In this document: one piece after another, positions 57,924 through 64,000 of the stretch | How the letters are laid out: each line of letters starts with the position of its first letter | Numbering within the stretch: position 1 is the first letter of the stretch | NCBI RefSeq assembly: GCF_013409365.1 | Contig: NZ_JACCBA010000001.1 | Location: 6,386,001 to 6,450,000 of the forward strand | Direction: 5' to 3' | DNA length: 64,000 nucleotides | From: Actinomadura luteofluorescens | GTDB lineage: Bacteria > Actinomycetota > Actinomycetes > Streptosporangiales > Streptosporangiaceae | Translations under genes and position numbers: made by a program | Notes under the pieces: model-generated | Databases searched by the model: none | Told to the model about the DNA's origin: nothing | What the model saw: the letters and a program-made list of their open reading frames with translations, nothing else

Positions 57924-58730
57924 CTCCAGGGTCGTGCCGGCGCCGGACAGGGCCGCGGTGACCGGGCGGGGGATCCGCCCGTCGCCGATCGACACCCGGG
58001 GGACGCCCGCGAGCAGGGCCTCGCGGGAGGCGATGAGCTTGCGGTGCATGCCGCCGCTCGCCGCGTGGGGGACGGGGCCCTCGCGCGGGAGCGGGCAGCG
58101 GTCCAGCAGGGAGTCCTCGTCGGACGCGTCGCGCAGCACGCCCGGCGCCGCGGTCAGCAGGACCAGCCGCTCGGCGCACAGGGCGCCCGCGACCGCCGCC
58201 GCGACCCGGTCGGCGTCCACGTTCACCGGGGTGCCGTCCTCGCCCAGCGCGGGCGGCGACACCACCGGGACGAACCCGGCGCCGACCAGCACGTTCAGCA
58301 CCCGGGGCCGGACGCCGGTGAGCCGCCCGCTGTGATCGTCCCGGACGATGACGGTGCGGCCGTCGCGCACGGTGCGCTGCGCGGTCTTGCGCCGCGCCCG
58401 CAGCAGCCCGCCGTCCAGCCCCGTCAGGCCCACGGCCGGGACGCCGTGCGCGGCCAGGGCGCGCAGCAGCCGCGGCTTGACCCGCCCGGCGAGCGCCAGC
58501 GTGAGGACCTCCAGCATGGCCGGATCGGTGTGCCGGCTGGTCACGCCGCTCGGCGAGACGAGGGTGCGGGCGGGCACGCCGAGGTCCCCGGCGAGCCGGT
58601 CGACGTCGGCGGCGCCGCCGTGCACGAGGACGGCCCGGCCCGCGAGCCCGGCGAGGTCGGCGCACACCGTCTCGGCGGGCACCCTGCCGCCGCACTTCAC
58701 CACGACGATTCCGCTCGAACCGGCCCCCAT
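57915..58730 (-). CDS. lysZ: LysZ-type amino-acid kinase (acts on LysW-bound glutamyl group)
   Basis: A 271-residue member of the N-acetylglutamate kinase-like family. IVVVKCGGRVPAETV (the usual KxGG appears as KCGG), LVHGGAADVDRLAGDLGV, VGLTGLDGGLLRARR and SGGMHRKLIASREALLAG (ATP/Lys motif). In carrier-protein pathways LysZ phosphorylates the gamma/delta-carboxyl of LysW-linked substrate. The start overlaps the lysY stop as TGATG. The last codons run into the right end of the TnpB element, which supplies its TGA; the original C-terminus may have been slightly different. Confidence 0.88.
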   Translation of the reverse strand: MGAGSSGIVVVKCGGRVPAETVCADLAGLAGRAVLVHGGAADVDRLAGDLGVPARTLVSPSGVTSRHTDPAMLEVLTLALAGRVKPRLLRALAAHGVPAVGLTGLDGGLLRARRKTAQRTVRDGRTVIVRDDHSGRLTGVRPRVLNVLVGAGFVPVVSPPALGEDGTPVNVDADRVAAAVAGALCAERLVLLTAAPGVLRDASDEDSLLDRCPLPREGPVPHAASGGMHRKLIASREALLAGVPRVSIGDGRIPRPVTAALSGAGTTLEII

Positions 58731-59743
58731 CAGACCGGGTGCAGGCCGGGGAACCCCAGGCCGAGGGTCTCGGGCTGGCCGGTGCGGATGTTCAGGCACT
58801 GCACCGCGGCACCCGCCCCGCCCTTCACCAGGTTGTCCAGCGCGGCGATCGCGGTGACGCGGTCGCCGTCCACGGCGAAACCGACGTCGCAGTAGTTGGA
58901 CCCGGACAGCAGCTTCGGATCGGGGAGCCGGTGCGTCCCCGTGCGGTGCGCGACGATCCGGACGAACGGCTCGCCGACGTAGCGCTCGCGGTAGGCGCGG
59001 CGGACGGCCTTCTCATCGACGGGCCCCGAGCCGGTCGCGTGGCAGACGACCTGCACCCCGCGCACGGCCTCGACCCCGGTGGCGGTCATCCTGGCGTTCA
59101 GCCCGGTCAGCCGCGCCACCTCCGCTTCGTGGCGGTGCCGCACCGGGGCGAACACCCGCAGCGCGCCGCTGCGTTCGGCGTGCAGGTTGGCGTCCCCGGC
59201 GAGCGCGCCCGACCCGCTCGACCCGGTGCGCGCGTCGATCTGCACGTCCGGGCCGATCAGCCCGGTCAGAGGGTGCAGCGCGAGGATCGCCGCCGCGGCC
59301 ATGCACCCGGGCACGCTGATGAGGTCCGCCTCGGCCAGCTCCGCGCGGAACAGTTCGGGGACGCCGGGGACGAACGCGCCGAGCAGTTCGGGCGCGGTGT
59401 GCGGGACGCCGTAGTACCGCTCGTAGACGGCGGGGTCGGGGTCGCGGAAGTCGCCCGACAGGTCGATGACCGTCTTGGCCCGTCCTCTCATCTCGGGCAG
59501 CAGGTCCATAGTGGCCTTGTGCGGGGTCGCCATCAGCAGCACGTCGCAGGCGTCGAGGTCGTCCGGGGCGCTGAACAGCAGGTCGGTCTGGGCCCGCAGG
59601 TTGGGGTGGACGGAGTCCACGCGGCGCCCGGGGAACCGGGTCGAGACCGCGTGCGCGACCTCCGTCCCCGGATGGCCGATGAGCAGCCGCAGCAGCTCGC
59701 CGCCGAGATATCCGGCGGCGCCGATGACGCCGGCCCGGATCAC
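58730..59743 (-). CDS. lysY: LysY-type semialdehyde dehydrogenase (ArgC-like)
   Basis: A 337-residue ArgC/LysY family enzyme. It has cofactor loop GVIGAAGYLGGELLRLL, MATPHKATMDLLPEM, catalytic Cys in SVPGCMAAAAILAL, GSSGSGALAGDANLHAERSG, and His/Arg in VFAPVRHRHEAEVARL. It would reduce the LysW-linked acyl phosphate to the semialdehyde. The GTG overlaps the lysX stop (GTGA). With LysX, LysZ and LysW it makes the aldehyde that transketolase could extend by two carbons. Confidence 0.9.
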   Translation of the reverse strand: MIRAGVIGAAGYLGGELLRLLIGHPGTEVAHAVSTRFPGRRVDSVHPNLRAQTDLLFSAPDDLDACDVLLMATPHKATMDLLPEMRGRAKTVIDLSGDFRDPDPAVYERYYGVPHTAPELLGAFVPGVPELFRAELAEADLISVPGCMAAAAILALHPLTGLIGPDVQIDARTGSSGSGALAGDANLHAERSGALRVFAPVRHRHEAEVARLTGLNARMTATGVEAVRGVQVVCHATGSGPVDEKAVRRAYRERYVGEPFVRIVAHRTGTHRLPDPKLLSGSNYCDVGFAVDGDRVTAIAALDNLVKGGAGAAVQCLNIRTGQPETLGLGFPGLHPV

Positions 59744-60588
59744 GCCGCCTCCAGCACGTGGGAGACGATCGCGTCGGCGACGTCCACGTCCTCGCCGTGC
59801 GCGTCCTGGAACCCGCGGAACTCGACGGTGTGGTTGACCTCCAGGACGAGCGGCCCCTCGGGTCCCTCGATCAGGTCGACGCCCAGGATCCCGCCGCCCA
59901 CGGCCCGCGCGGCCCGCAGGGCCGGCTCGACGAGTTCCGGGGTGAGCGGGCAGGGCTCGGAGCGCGCGCCCCGGGCGGCGTTGGTGCGCCAGCCGTCCGC
60001 GTAGCGGTACGTCGCGCCCACCACCGCCTCCCCGGCCACGATCACCCGGATGTCGCGTCCCGGTTTGTCGACGAGTTCCTGCAGGTAGACGATGTGCTGG
60101 AGCGGTGAGGGCAGGGCGGCCCGGTGCTCCAGGACGGTCTGCGCCGCCTCCCGGTCGCGCACCGCCGCCGCGAGCCGTCCCCACGACCCCGTCAGCGGTT
60201 TGATCACCACGGGGAAGCCCAGCCGCTCGGCGGCCTCGGCGCCCTCGTCCGGGGTCAGCGCGACCGCCGTGCGCGGCGCGGGGACGCCGGCGCGCTCCAG
60301 CTCCAGCGAGGTGCGCAGCTTGTCGCCGCAGACGGCGATCACCTCCGACCGGTTGACCGCCGGCACCCCGCGCGCCTCCAGGATCATCGACGCGTAGAGG
60401 CCGCGGCTGTGGGAGATCTCCCGGTTCAGGGCGGCCGCGTAGCGCGGCCCGTCCGCGGCACGGCCCAGCTCGGCGCTGAACCGGCGGGTGTCCACGTGCG
60501 CGTACGGCACCCCCCGGCGCTCCAGCGCGGCGAAGATGCGCTTCTCCTCGTACCGCACCCGGGAGGCCAGCACGGCCACCGGCCTCAC
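59740..60588 (-). CDS. lysX: LysX-type ATP-grasp ligase
   Basis: A 282-residue ATP-grasp protein. RPVAVLASRVRYEEKRIFAA, NRSEVIAVCGDKLRTSLELE, FPVVIKPLTGSWGRLAAAV (ATP-binding Lys), HIVYLQELVDKPGRDIRVIV, and NAARGARSEPC with EVNHTVEFRGFQ (metal ligands). LysX/ArgX ligases attach the alpha-amino group of glutamate or aminoadipate to the C-terminal Glu of LysW. The NAARGAR signature fits; substrate preference between Glu and aminoadipate cannot be settled by eye. The GTG overlaps the lysW stop. Confidence 0.92.
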   Translation of the reverse strand: MRPVAVLASRVRYEEKRIFAALERRGVPYAHVDTRRFSAELGRAADGPRYAAALNREISHSRGLYASMILEARGVPAVNRSEVIAVCGDKLRTSLELERAGVPAPRTAVALTPDEGAEAAERLGFPVVIKPLTGSWGRLAAAVRDREAAQTVLEHRAALPSPLQHIVYLQELVDKPGRDIRVIVAGEAVVGATYRYADGWRTNAARGARSEPCPLTPELVEPALRAARAVGGGILGVDLIEGPEGPLVLEVNHTVEFRGFQDAHGEDVDVADAIVSHVLEAA

Positions 60589-60752
60589 TCGCCCCAGTCC
60601 TCCTCGATCTCGGGGGCGAGCGCGAGGGTCACCGGGTCCAGGCCGACCACCTCCAGCTCGCTGGAGCAGTCGGCGCACTGCGCGATCTCGCTGAGCCGGA
60701 CCGGCTCGGCGAGCTGGACCGGGCCCTCACACTCGGGACAGGTCTGGGTCAT
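60585..60752 (-). CDS. lysW: LysW amino-group carrier protein
   Basis: A 55-residue acidic carrier. It has a zinc ribbon with CPEC (Cys-5, Cys-8) and CADC (Cys-26, Cys-29), and the diagnostic C-terminal EDWGE whose last Glu is the attachment point. The ATG follows GGAGGT by seven bases; an earlier in-frame ATG overlaps that site. It overlaps the transketolase C gene by 26 bases upstream and lysX by four downstream. In secondary metabolism the carrier protects the amino group of the growing amino acid. Confidence 0.95.
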   Translation of the reverse strand: MTQTCPECEGPVQLAEPVRLSEIAQCADCSSELEVVGLDPVTLALAPEIEEDWGE

Positions 60753-61731
60753 GCGTGCCACCTCCATGGGTTCCGCCGGTCAGGTTCAGCGCCGCGGCGA
60801 CGACGGCGCCCGTCGTGATGCCGTACCGGTCGAGCAGGTACTCCTGGCCGCCCGCGCGCTCGGCGAACGTGTCGGGCATGCCGACCCGCGCCACCCGGGC
60901 CGGCGCGTGCTCGGCGAGGGTCTCGGCGACGGCGCCGCCGAGGCCGCCCGAGCGCCAGTGCTCCTCGACGGTGACGACGCCCGCGGTGCCCTCGGCCGCC
61001 GCGACCACGGCCGCGACGTCGAGCGGGCGCAGCGTGTGCAGGTTGAGGACGGAGGCCCGCACGCCCCGCTCGGCGAGCCGGTCGGCGGCGCGCACCGCGG
61101 CGAGCACCGGATGCGGCCCGCAGGCGACGATCGCCACGTCCCCGCCGCGCCGCAGCCACTGCGCCCGCCCGATCTCGAACGGGCCGGCCCCGGGCGCCGC
61201 GCCGTCCAGGTCAGGGGTGGCGGAGCGGCCGAGCCGGACGTAGGCGGGACCGGGCAGCGCCGCGCACTGCCGGACGGCCTCGCCCGCCTGCCCCGCGTCG
61301 CCCGGGACGACCACGGTGAAGCCGGGCAGCGCCCGCATCACGGCCAGGTCCTCCAGCGCGTGGTGGGTCGGGCCGAGGTGCCCGGCGGCCAGCCCGCCGT
61401 GGGTGGCGACGATGCGGACCGGCAGCGCGTTGTACGCGATGTCGATCTTGATGGCCTCCAGGGCCCGGGTCGCGGCGAAGGTCGCCATCGTCGTGACGAA
61501 CGGGACGTTTCCGCTGGCGGCCAGGCCCGCGGCCGTCCCCATCAGGTTGTGCTCGGCGATGCCGAGGTTGAGGTAGCGGCCGGGGACCTCGGCGAAGGCG
61601 GCCGCCTCGAACAGCCCGGTGTCGCTGTCCAGGCAGAACAGCCGGTGGTCGGCGCGCATCAGCTCGGGCAGCAGGTCGCGGTACACCTCCCGCGCGGAGC
61701 GCGGCCGGGCCGTCCCTGGGGCGGCCGTCAC
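60727..61731 (-). CDS. Transketolase C-terminal half (pyrimidine-binding and C domains)
   Basis: A 334-residue protein with FCLDSDTG, the conserved catalytic Glu in YLNLGIAEHNLMGTAAGLA, VRIVATHGGLAAGHLGPTHH and VTVEEHWRSGGLGGAVAETL. This is the Pyr domain plus C-terminal domain of a split transketolase. The GTG overlaps the stop of the N-terminal half. Together they would transfer a two-carbon ketol unit. In AmCP natural-product pathways such a pair extends LysW-bound glutamate semialdehyde. Confidence 0.9.
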   Translation of the reverse strand: MTAAPGTARPRSAREVYRDLLPELMRADHRLFCLDSDTGLFEAAAFAEVPGRYLNLGIAEHNLMGTAAGLAASGNVPFVTTMATFAATRALEAIKIDIAYNALPVRIVATHGGLAAGHLGPTHHALEDLAVMRALPGFTVVVPGDAGQAGEAVRQCAALPGPAYVRLGRSATPDLDGAAPGAGPFEIGRAQWLRRGGDVAIVACGPHPVLAAVRAADRLAERGVRASVLNLHTLRPLDVAAVVAAAEGTAGVVTVEEHWRSGGLGGAVAETLAEHAPARVARVGMPDTFAERAGGQEYLLDRYGITTGAVVAAALNLTGGTHGGGTHDPDLSRV

Positions 61732-62570
61732 GAGCCGGCCCTCCTGCGCCGGGCCTGGAGCACGGCCAGGGACCGTTCGGCCTGGCGGCCGCTCAGCCTC
61801 GCGTAGTGGCTGCGCGTCTCCGCCTCCAGCGACGGCAGGCCGCGCCCCTTTACGGTGCGGGCGATGACCGCCACCGGAGGCCCCGCCCCGGTTCCATTGG
61901 GGGCGAGCGCCTCGCGCAGCGCGCCGAAGTCGTGGCCGTCCACCTCGCGCACCGTCCAGCCGAAGCTGCGCCAGCGGTCCGCCAGCGGCTCCAGCCCGAT
62001 CGCGTCCTCGGTTGGGCCGGTGATCTGGAGGCGGTTGCGGTCGACGACGGCCGTCAGGTTGCCGAGGCCGAGCGCGGCCGAGGCCATGGCCGCCTCCCAG
62101 ACCGCGCCCTCCTGCAACTCCCCGTCACCGAGGACGGCGAAGCAGCGGCGGCCCCGGTCGGCGACGGCGAACCCGTTGGCGAGCGCGAGCCCGTGCCCGA
62201 GCGAACCGGTGGGCATCTCCACGCCGGGCACCGCGCGGACCGGATGGCCCATCAGCCTGCTGCCCGGCCGCGAGTACTCCGCCAGCTCCGCGACGGGGAA
62301 GAAGCCCCGCTCGGCGAGCACCGCGTAAAGGCACATCGCGCCGTGCCCCTTGCTGAGGATGAAGATGTCACGGTCCAGCGCGGCGGGGCGGCGCGGATCG
62401 ACCCGCATCACCTCGAAGTACAGGAGCGTGAGGATCTCCACCAGCGACATCGACCCGCCGAGGTGGCCGCCCTCCGGGCCGGCGCACATCCGAACGATGT
62501 GCTCGCGGACCCGGTGGGCGACCGTGGGCAGGTCCGCCTCCGGTGGGTCGGCCGGTGCCGCCGCGCCCAT
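61728..62570 (-). CDS. Transketolase N-terminal half (TPP-binding)
   Basis: A 280-residue thiamine diphosphate-binding subunit. CAGPEGGHLGGSMSLVEILT, FILSKGHGAMCLYAVLAERG, MPTGSLGHGLALANGFAVA, and the GDG ... N cofactor motif starting VLGDGELQEGAVWEAAM and ending VVDRN. It pairs with the C-half encoded by the next gene. The ATG overlaps the capsid gene stop as TGATG. Separate half-genes are usual for archaeal/plant-pathway-like and secondary-metabolite transketolases, unlike the single-chain housekeeping enzyme. Confidence 0.92.
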   Translation of the reverse strand: MGAAAPADPPEADLPTVAHRVREHIVRMCAGPEGGHLGGSMSLVEILTLLYFEVMRVDPRRPAALDRDIFILSKGHGAMCLYAVLAERGFFPVAELAEYSRPGSRLMGHPVRAVPGVEMPTGSLGHGLALANGFAVADRGRRCFAVLGDGELQEGAVWEAAMASAALGLGNLTAVVDRNRLQITGPTEDAIGLEPLADRWRSFGWTVREVDGHDFGALREALAPNGTGAGPPVAVIARTVKGRGLPSLEAETRSHYARLSGRQAERSLAVLQARRRRAGS

Positions 62571-63424
62571 CAGCGCCCGCCGGGAAGCGAGGTGAGCACG
62601 AAATGGCCGGGCAGATGGACGGCGAGGCCCTCGCGGATCTCGGCCACGAGCGCGTCCCCGTCCAGCCGGATCGTGGAGGACCGGCGGTCCAGCAGCGTCG
62701 CGGCGGCGGTGAAGTCGCCGACCAGGGCCGTGCCCGCGGGCACCATGCGGGTCCTGCTGACCTTGACGCCCTGCACGGCGAGCCGTTCCAGGAACGCGCC
62801 GTCCTCGACGAGCGGCCACCAGTCGTCGGGGTGCATGACGATCCCGTCCGCGGACCCGCCGTACCACTCGCACAGCGCCGCCGTCGCCAGCAGCGTCCGG
62901 GCCGCCGAACCGCCGTCCGACGGGTCGGCGGGACGTTCGCGCAGGCCCGGGACGCGCAGCAGACCCTGGATCGGTCCCGTCCCGTTGAGCAGCACGTCGT
63001 TCTCCGCCGTGCCGAGCCGCACCAGCAGGCGGTAGTCGACGAACGCGGCGAGGGCGGCCGGATCGGCGAGGATCTCCTTGGGCACCGGCACCGAGGCCCG
63101 CACCACCTGCGTCCGGACGGTCGCCGAGCCCACCTCGAACTCCCACTCGGGAGCGGCGTCGTCCGGCGAGGTGTTCTCGGCCCGCTCGGTGAAGACGACG
63201 ACCTCGTCGGCGTCCACGACGGCCTTGCGGAGCAGGTGCCGGACGGTGAGCCGGGGACGGCGCTTGGCCGGCGGGAACAGATCGCTGATGGAGGCGCGCA
63301 GCCCGACCGCCGCGTCCGGCCCGTACCGGGCGTGGGCGAGCGCGAACTCCTCGCCCGGGCTGCGCCGGGTCAGTTCGGGATCGTCCAGCAGCATGCGCAC
63401 TTCGGACACGGGCACCTCCGGCAT
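62570..63424 (-). CDS. HK97-fold capsid-like protein (candidate family 3 encapsulin)
   Basis: A 284-residue protein with the layout of HK97-type major capsid/encapsulin shells. N-terminal arm 1-30; extended E-loop-like region about 60-110; SVPVPKEILADPAALAAFVD spine helix; ENDVLLNGTGPIQGLL (141-155); GIVMHPDDWWPLV (194-206); VPAGTALVGDFTAAATLLDR (228-247); and a final VHLPGHFVLTSL. No phage genes (terminase, portal, protease, tail) are nearby. It is instead embedded by TGATG overlap and a two-base gap in the LysW operon. Encapsulins of this kind occur in actinobacterial biosynthetic clusters; assembly and cargo here are inferred. Confidence 0.82.
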   Translation of the reverse strand: MPEVPVSEVRMLLDDPELTRRSPGEEFALAHARYGPDAAVGLRASISDLFPPAKRRPRLTVRHLLRKAVVDADEVVVFTERAENTSPDDAAPEWEFEVGSATVRTQVVRASVPVPKEILADPAALAAFVDYRLLVRLGTAENDVLLNGTGPIQGLLRVPGLRERPADPSDGGSAARTLLATAALCEWYGGSADGIVMHPDDWWPLVEDGAFLERLAVQGVKVSRTRMVPAGTALVGDFTAAATLLDRRSSTIRLDGDALVAEIREGLAVHLPGHFVLTSLPGGR

Positions 63425-63426
63425 GG

Positions 63427-64000
63427 TCAGACCCCCAGGGAACGGCCGCCGTCGACGACCTGGACGGTGCCGGTCACGAAGCTCGCTCGGGCGCTCAGCA
63501 GGAACACCCCGGCCGCCGCGACCTCCTCCGGCCGCGCGACCCGGCCGAGCGGGATGCCCGCCTCCCGCGCGACGCGTGCGGTCTCGGCCCCGGGCTCGCC
63601 GGTGATGCCGGACAGCAGCGCGTCCGTCGCGGTGTAGCCGGGCGCGAGGACGTTGACGGTGACGTCCCCGGCGCCGAGTTCGTGCACGAGGGTCTTGGCG
63701 TAGCCGACCAGCCCGGTCCGCACGATCCCCGACAGCGCGAACGCGGGGATGAGGTCGCGGATCGTCTCGCTGGTGACCATCAGGACCCGGCCCCAGCCGG
63801 CGTCCCGCAGGTGCGGGAGCGCGGCCTGCACGAGCCCGATGTGGGAGACCATCGCGAGGTCGAGCGCGGCGCGGTAGTCGTCCGGGCCGAACGCCCCGGT
63901 CGGCCCGGCGGGCGGCCCGCCCGCGTTGGTGACCATGATGTGGACGGCGCCGTGCTCGGCGGCGGCGTCGTCCACCCACGCCCGCGCCGCCTCCGTGTCG
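63427..64000 (-). CDS. SDR oxidoreductase, 3' part (5' end outside window)
   Basis: About 191 residues of a FabG-like SDR. VHIMVTNAGGPPAGPTGAF (NAG), GRVLMVTSETIRDLIPAFAL (Ser), DVTVNVLAPGYTAT and FVTGTVQVVDGGRSLGV. In the position of the catalytic YxxxK the sequence reads LSGIVRTGLVGYAKTL: the Tyr is displaced or missing, as in a known FabG-like subgroup with unusual catalysis. It is upstream in the LysW operon, two bases before the capsid-like gene, so it probably modifies the same product. The first part of the Rossmann domain is not visible. Confidence 0.85.
   Translation of the reverse strand, partial: DTEAARAWVDDAAAEHGAVHIMVTNAGGPPAGPTGAFGPDDYRAALDLAMVSHIGLVQAALPHLRDAGWGRVLMVTSETIRDLIPAFALSGIVRTGLVGYAKTLVHELGAGDVTVNVLAPGYTATDALLSGITGEPGAETARVAREAGIPLGRVARPEEVAAAGVFLLSARASFVTGTVQVVDGGRSLGV

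Noticed and set aside
55530..61731. Primary lysine or arginine biosynthesis cluster
   Set aside because: LysW/X/Y/Z/K are present, but the split transketolase and capsid-like genes in the same coupled operon do not belong to those pathways and the organism is expected to use diaminopimelate; kept only as an alternative.
62570..63424. Prophage major capsid protein
   Set aside because: No terminase, portal, protease, tail or integrase genes are nearby and the gene is coupled to metabolic genes.

Overview
The window is very GC-rich with strong G/C at third codon positions, many GTG starts and tight ATGA/GTGA/TGATG overlaps. It carries SARP, NB-ARC/TPR, LytTR, DUF574-methyltransferase and NYN-type genes. 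Together these point to a filamentous high-GC actinomycete; the gene mix would suit Actinomadura or another Thermomonosporaceae, but the genus is an inference. I saw no rRNA, tRNA or CRISPR array.

Layout. 0-6.7 kb: an IS481 transposase 5' end cut by the window edge, a MerR regulator with a lipoprotein, a divergent SDR-SnoaL fusion with a MerR-type promoter, a DUF4240 gene, an AAA ATPase with a palindromic operator, a 19-residue CxxC microprotein, an NmrA-like protein and a DUF6624 gene. 6.7-33.2 kb: two blocks that look like steroid catabolism. The first (6.7-23.8 kb) has an acyl-CoA synthetase, SDR, a Liv-type ABC importer with a fused permease, a flavin oxidoreductase, a FadD17-like synthetase, and genes resembling the mycobacterial igr operon (FadE29, ChsH2, FadE28, ChsH1, Ltp2) plus a ChsH3-like hydratase. 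The second (29.6-33.2 kb) has FadD3 with convergent IpdE1/IpdE2-like dehydrogenases. Between them lie a secreted HNH nuclease, an APH(6)-type kinase with its ribosome-binding site buried in a hairpin, a secreted metal-dependent hydrolase and a Ser/Thr kinase. A GC-rich palindromic repeat occurs four times in the steroid block and is translated in frame inside three genes.

33.4-41 kb: secreted esterase, orphan LytTR regulator, secreted beta-propeller, DUF574 methyltransferase, NYN protein and a secreted phosphodiester glycosidase. 40.8-50.1 kb is an accessory signalling/conflict region. It contains a 37-residue secreted-peptide gene, an AfsR-like SARP/NB-ARC/TPR regulator, a divergent three-gene operon with a SARP-type direct repeat, an NB-ARC/TPR (NLR-like) protein, and a small helical protein encoded divergently. 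The last two share a RHIM-like amyloid-signalling motif. 50-55.5 kb: DUF5954 gene, GH10-CBM2 xylanase with CGAAA/TTTCG boxes, patatin, an autoregulated winged-helix gene and an M23 peptidase.

55.5-64 kb is a tightly overlapping minus-strand operon for amino-group-carrier-protein (LysW) chemistry. In transcription order it runs SDR (cut by the window edge), an HK97-fold capsid/encapsulin-like protein, transketolase N and C halves, LysW, LysX, LysY, LysZ, and LysK after a TnpB insertion element. Actinobacteria normally make lysine by the diaminopimelate route, and a split transketolase and capsid protein are not lysine genes. The operon therefore most likely builds a non-proteinogenic amino acid for a natural product, possibly with a protein nanocompartment. 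This operon and the NLR/amyloid pair are the most notable systems here.
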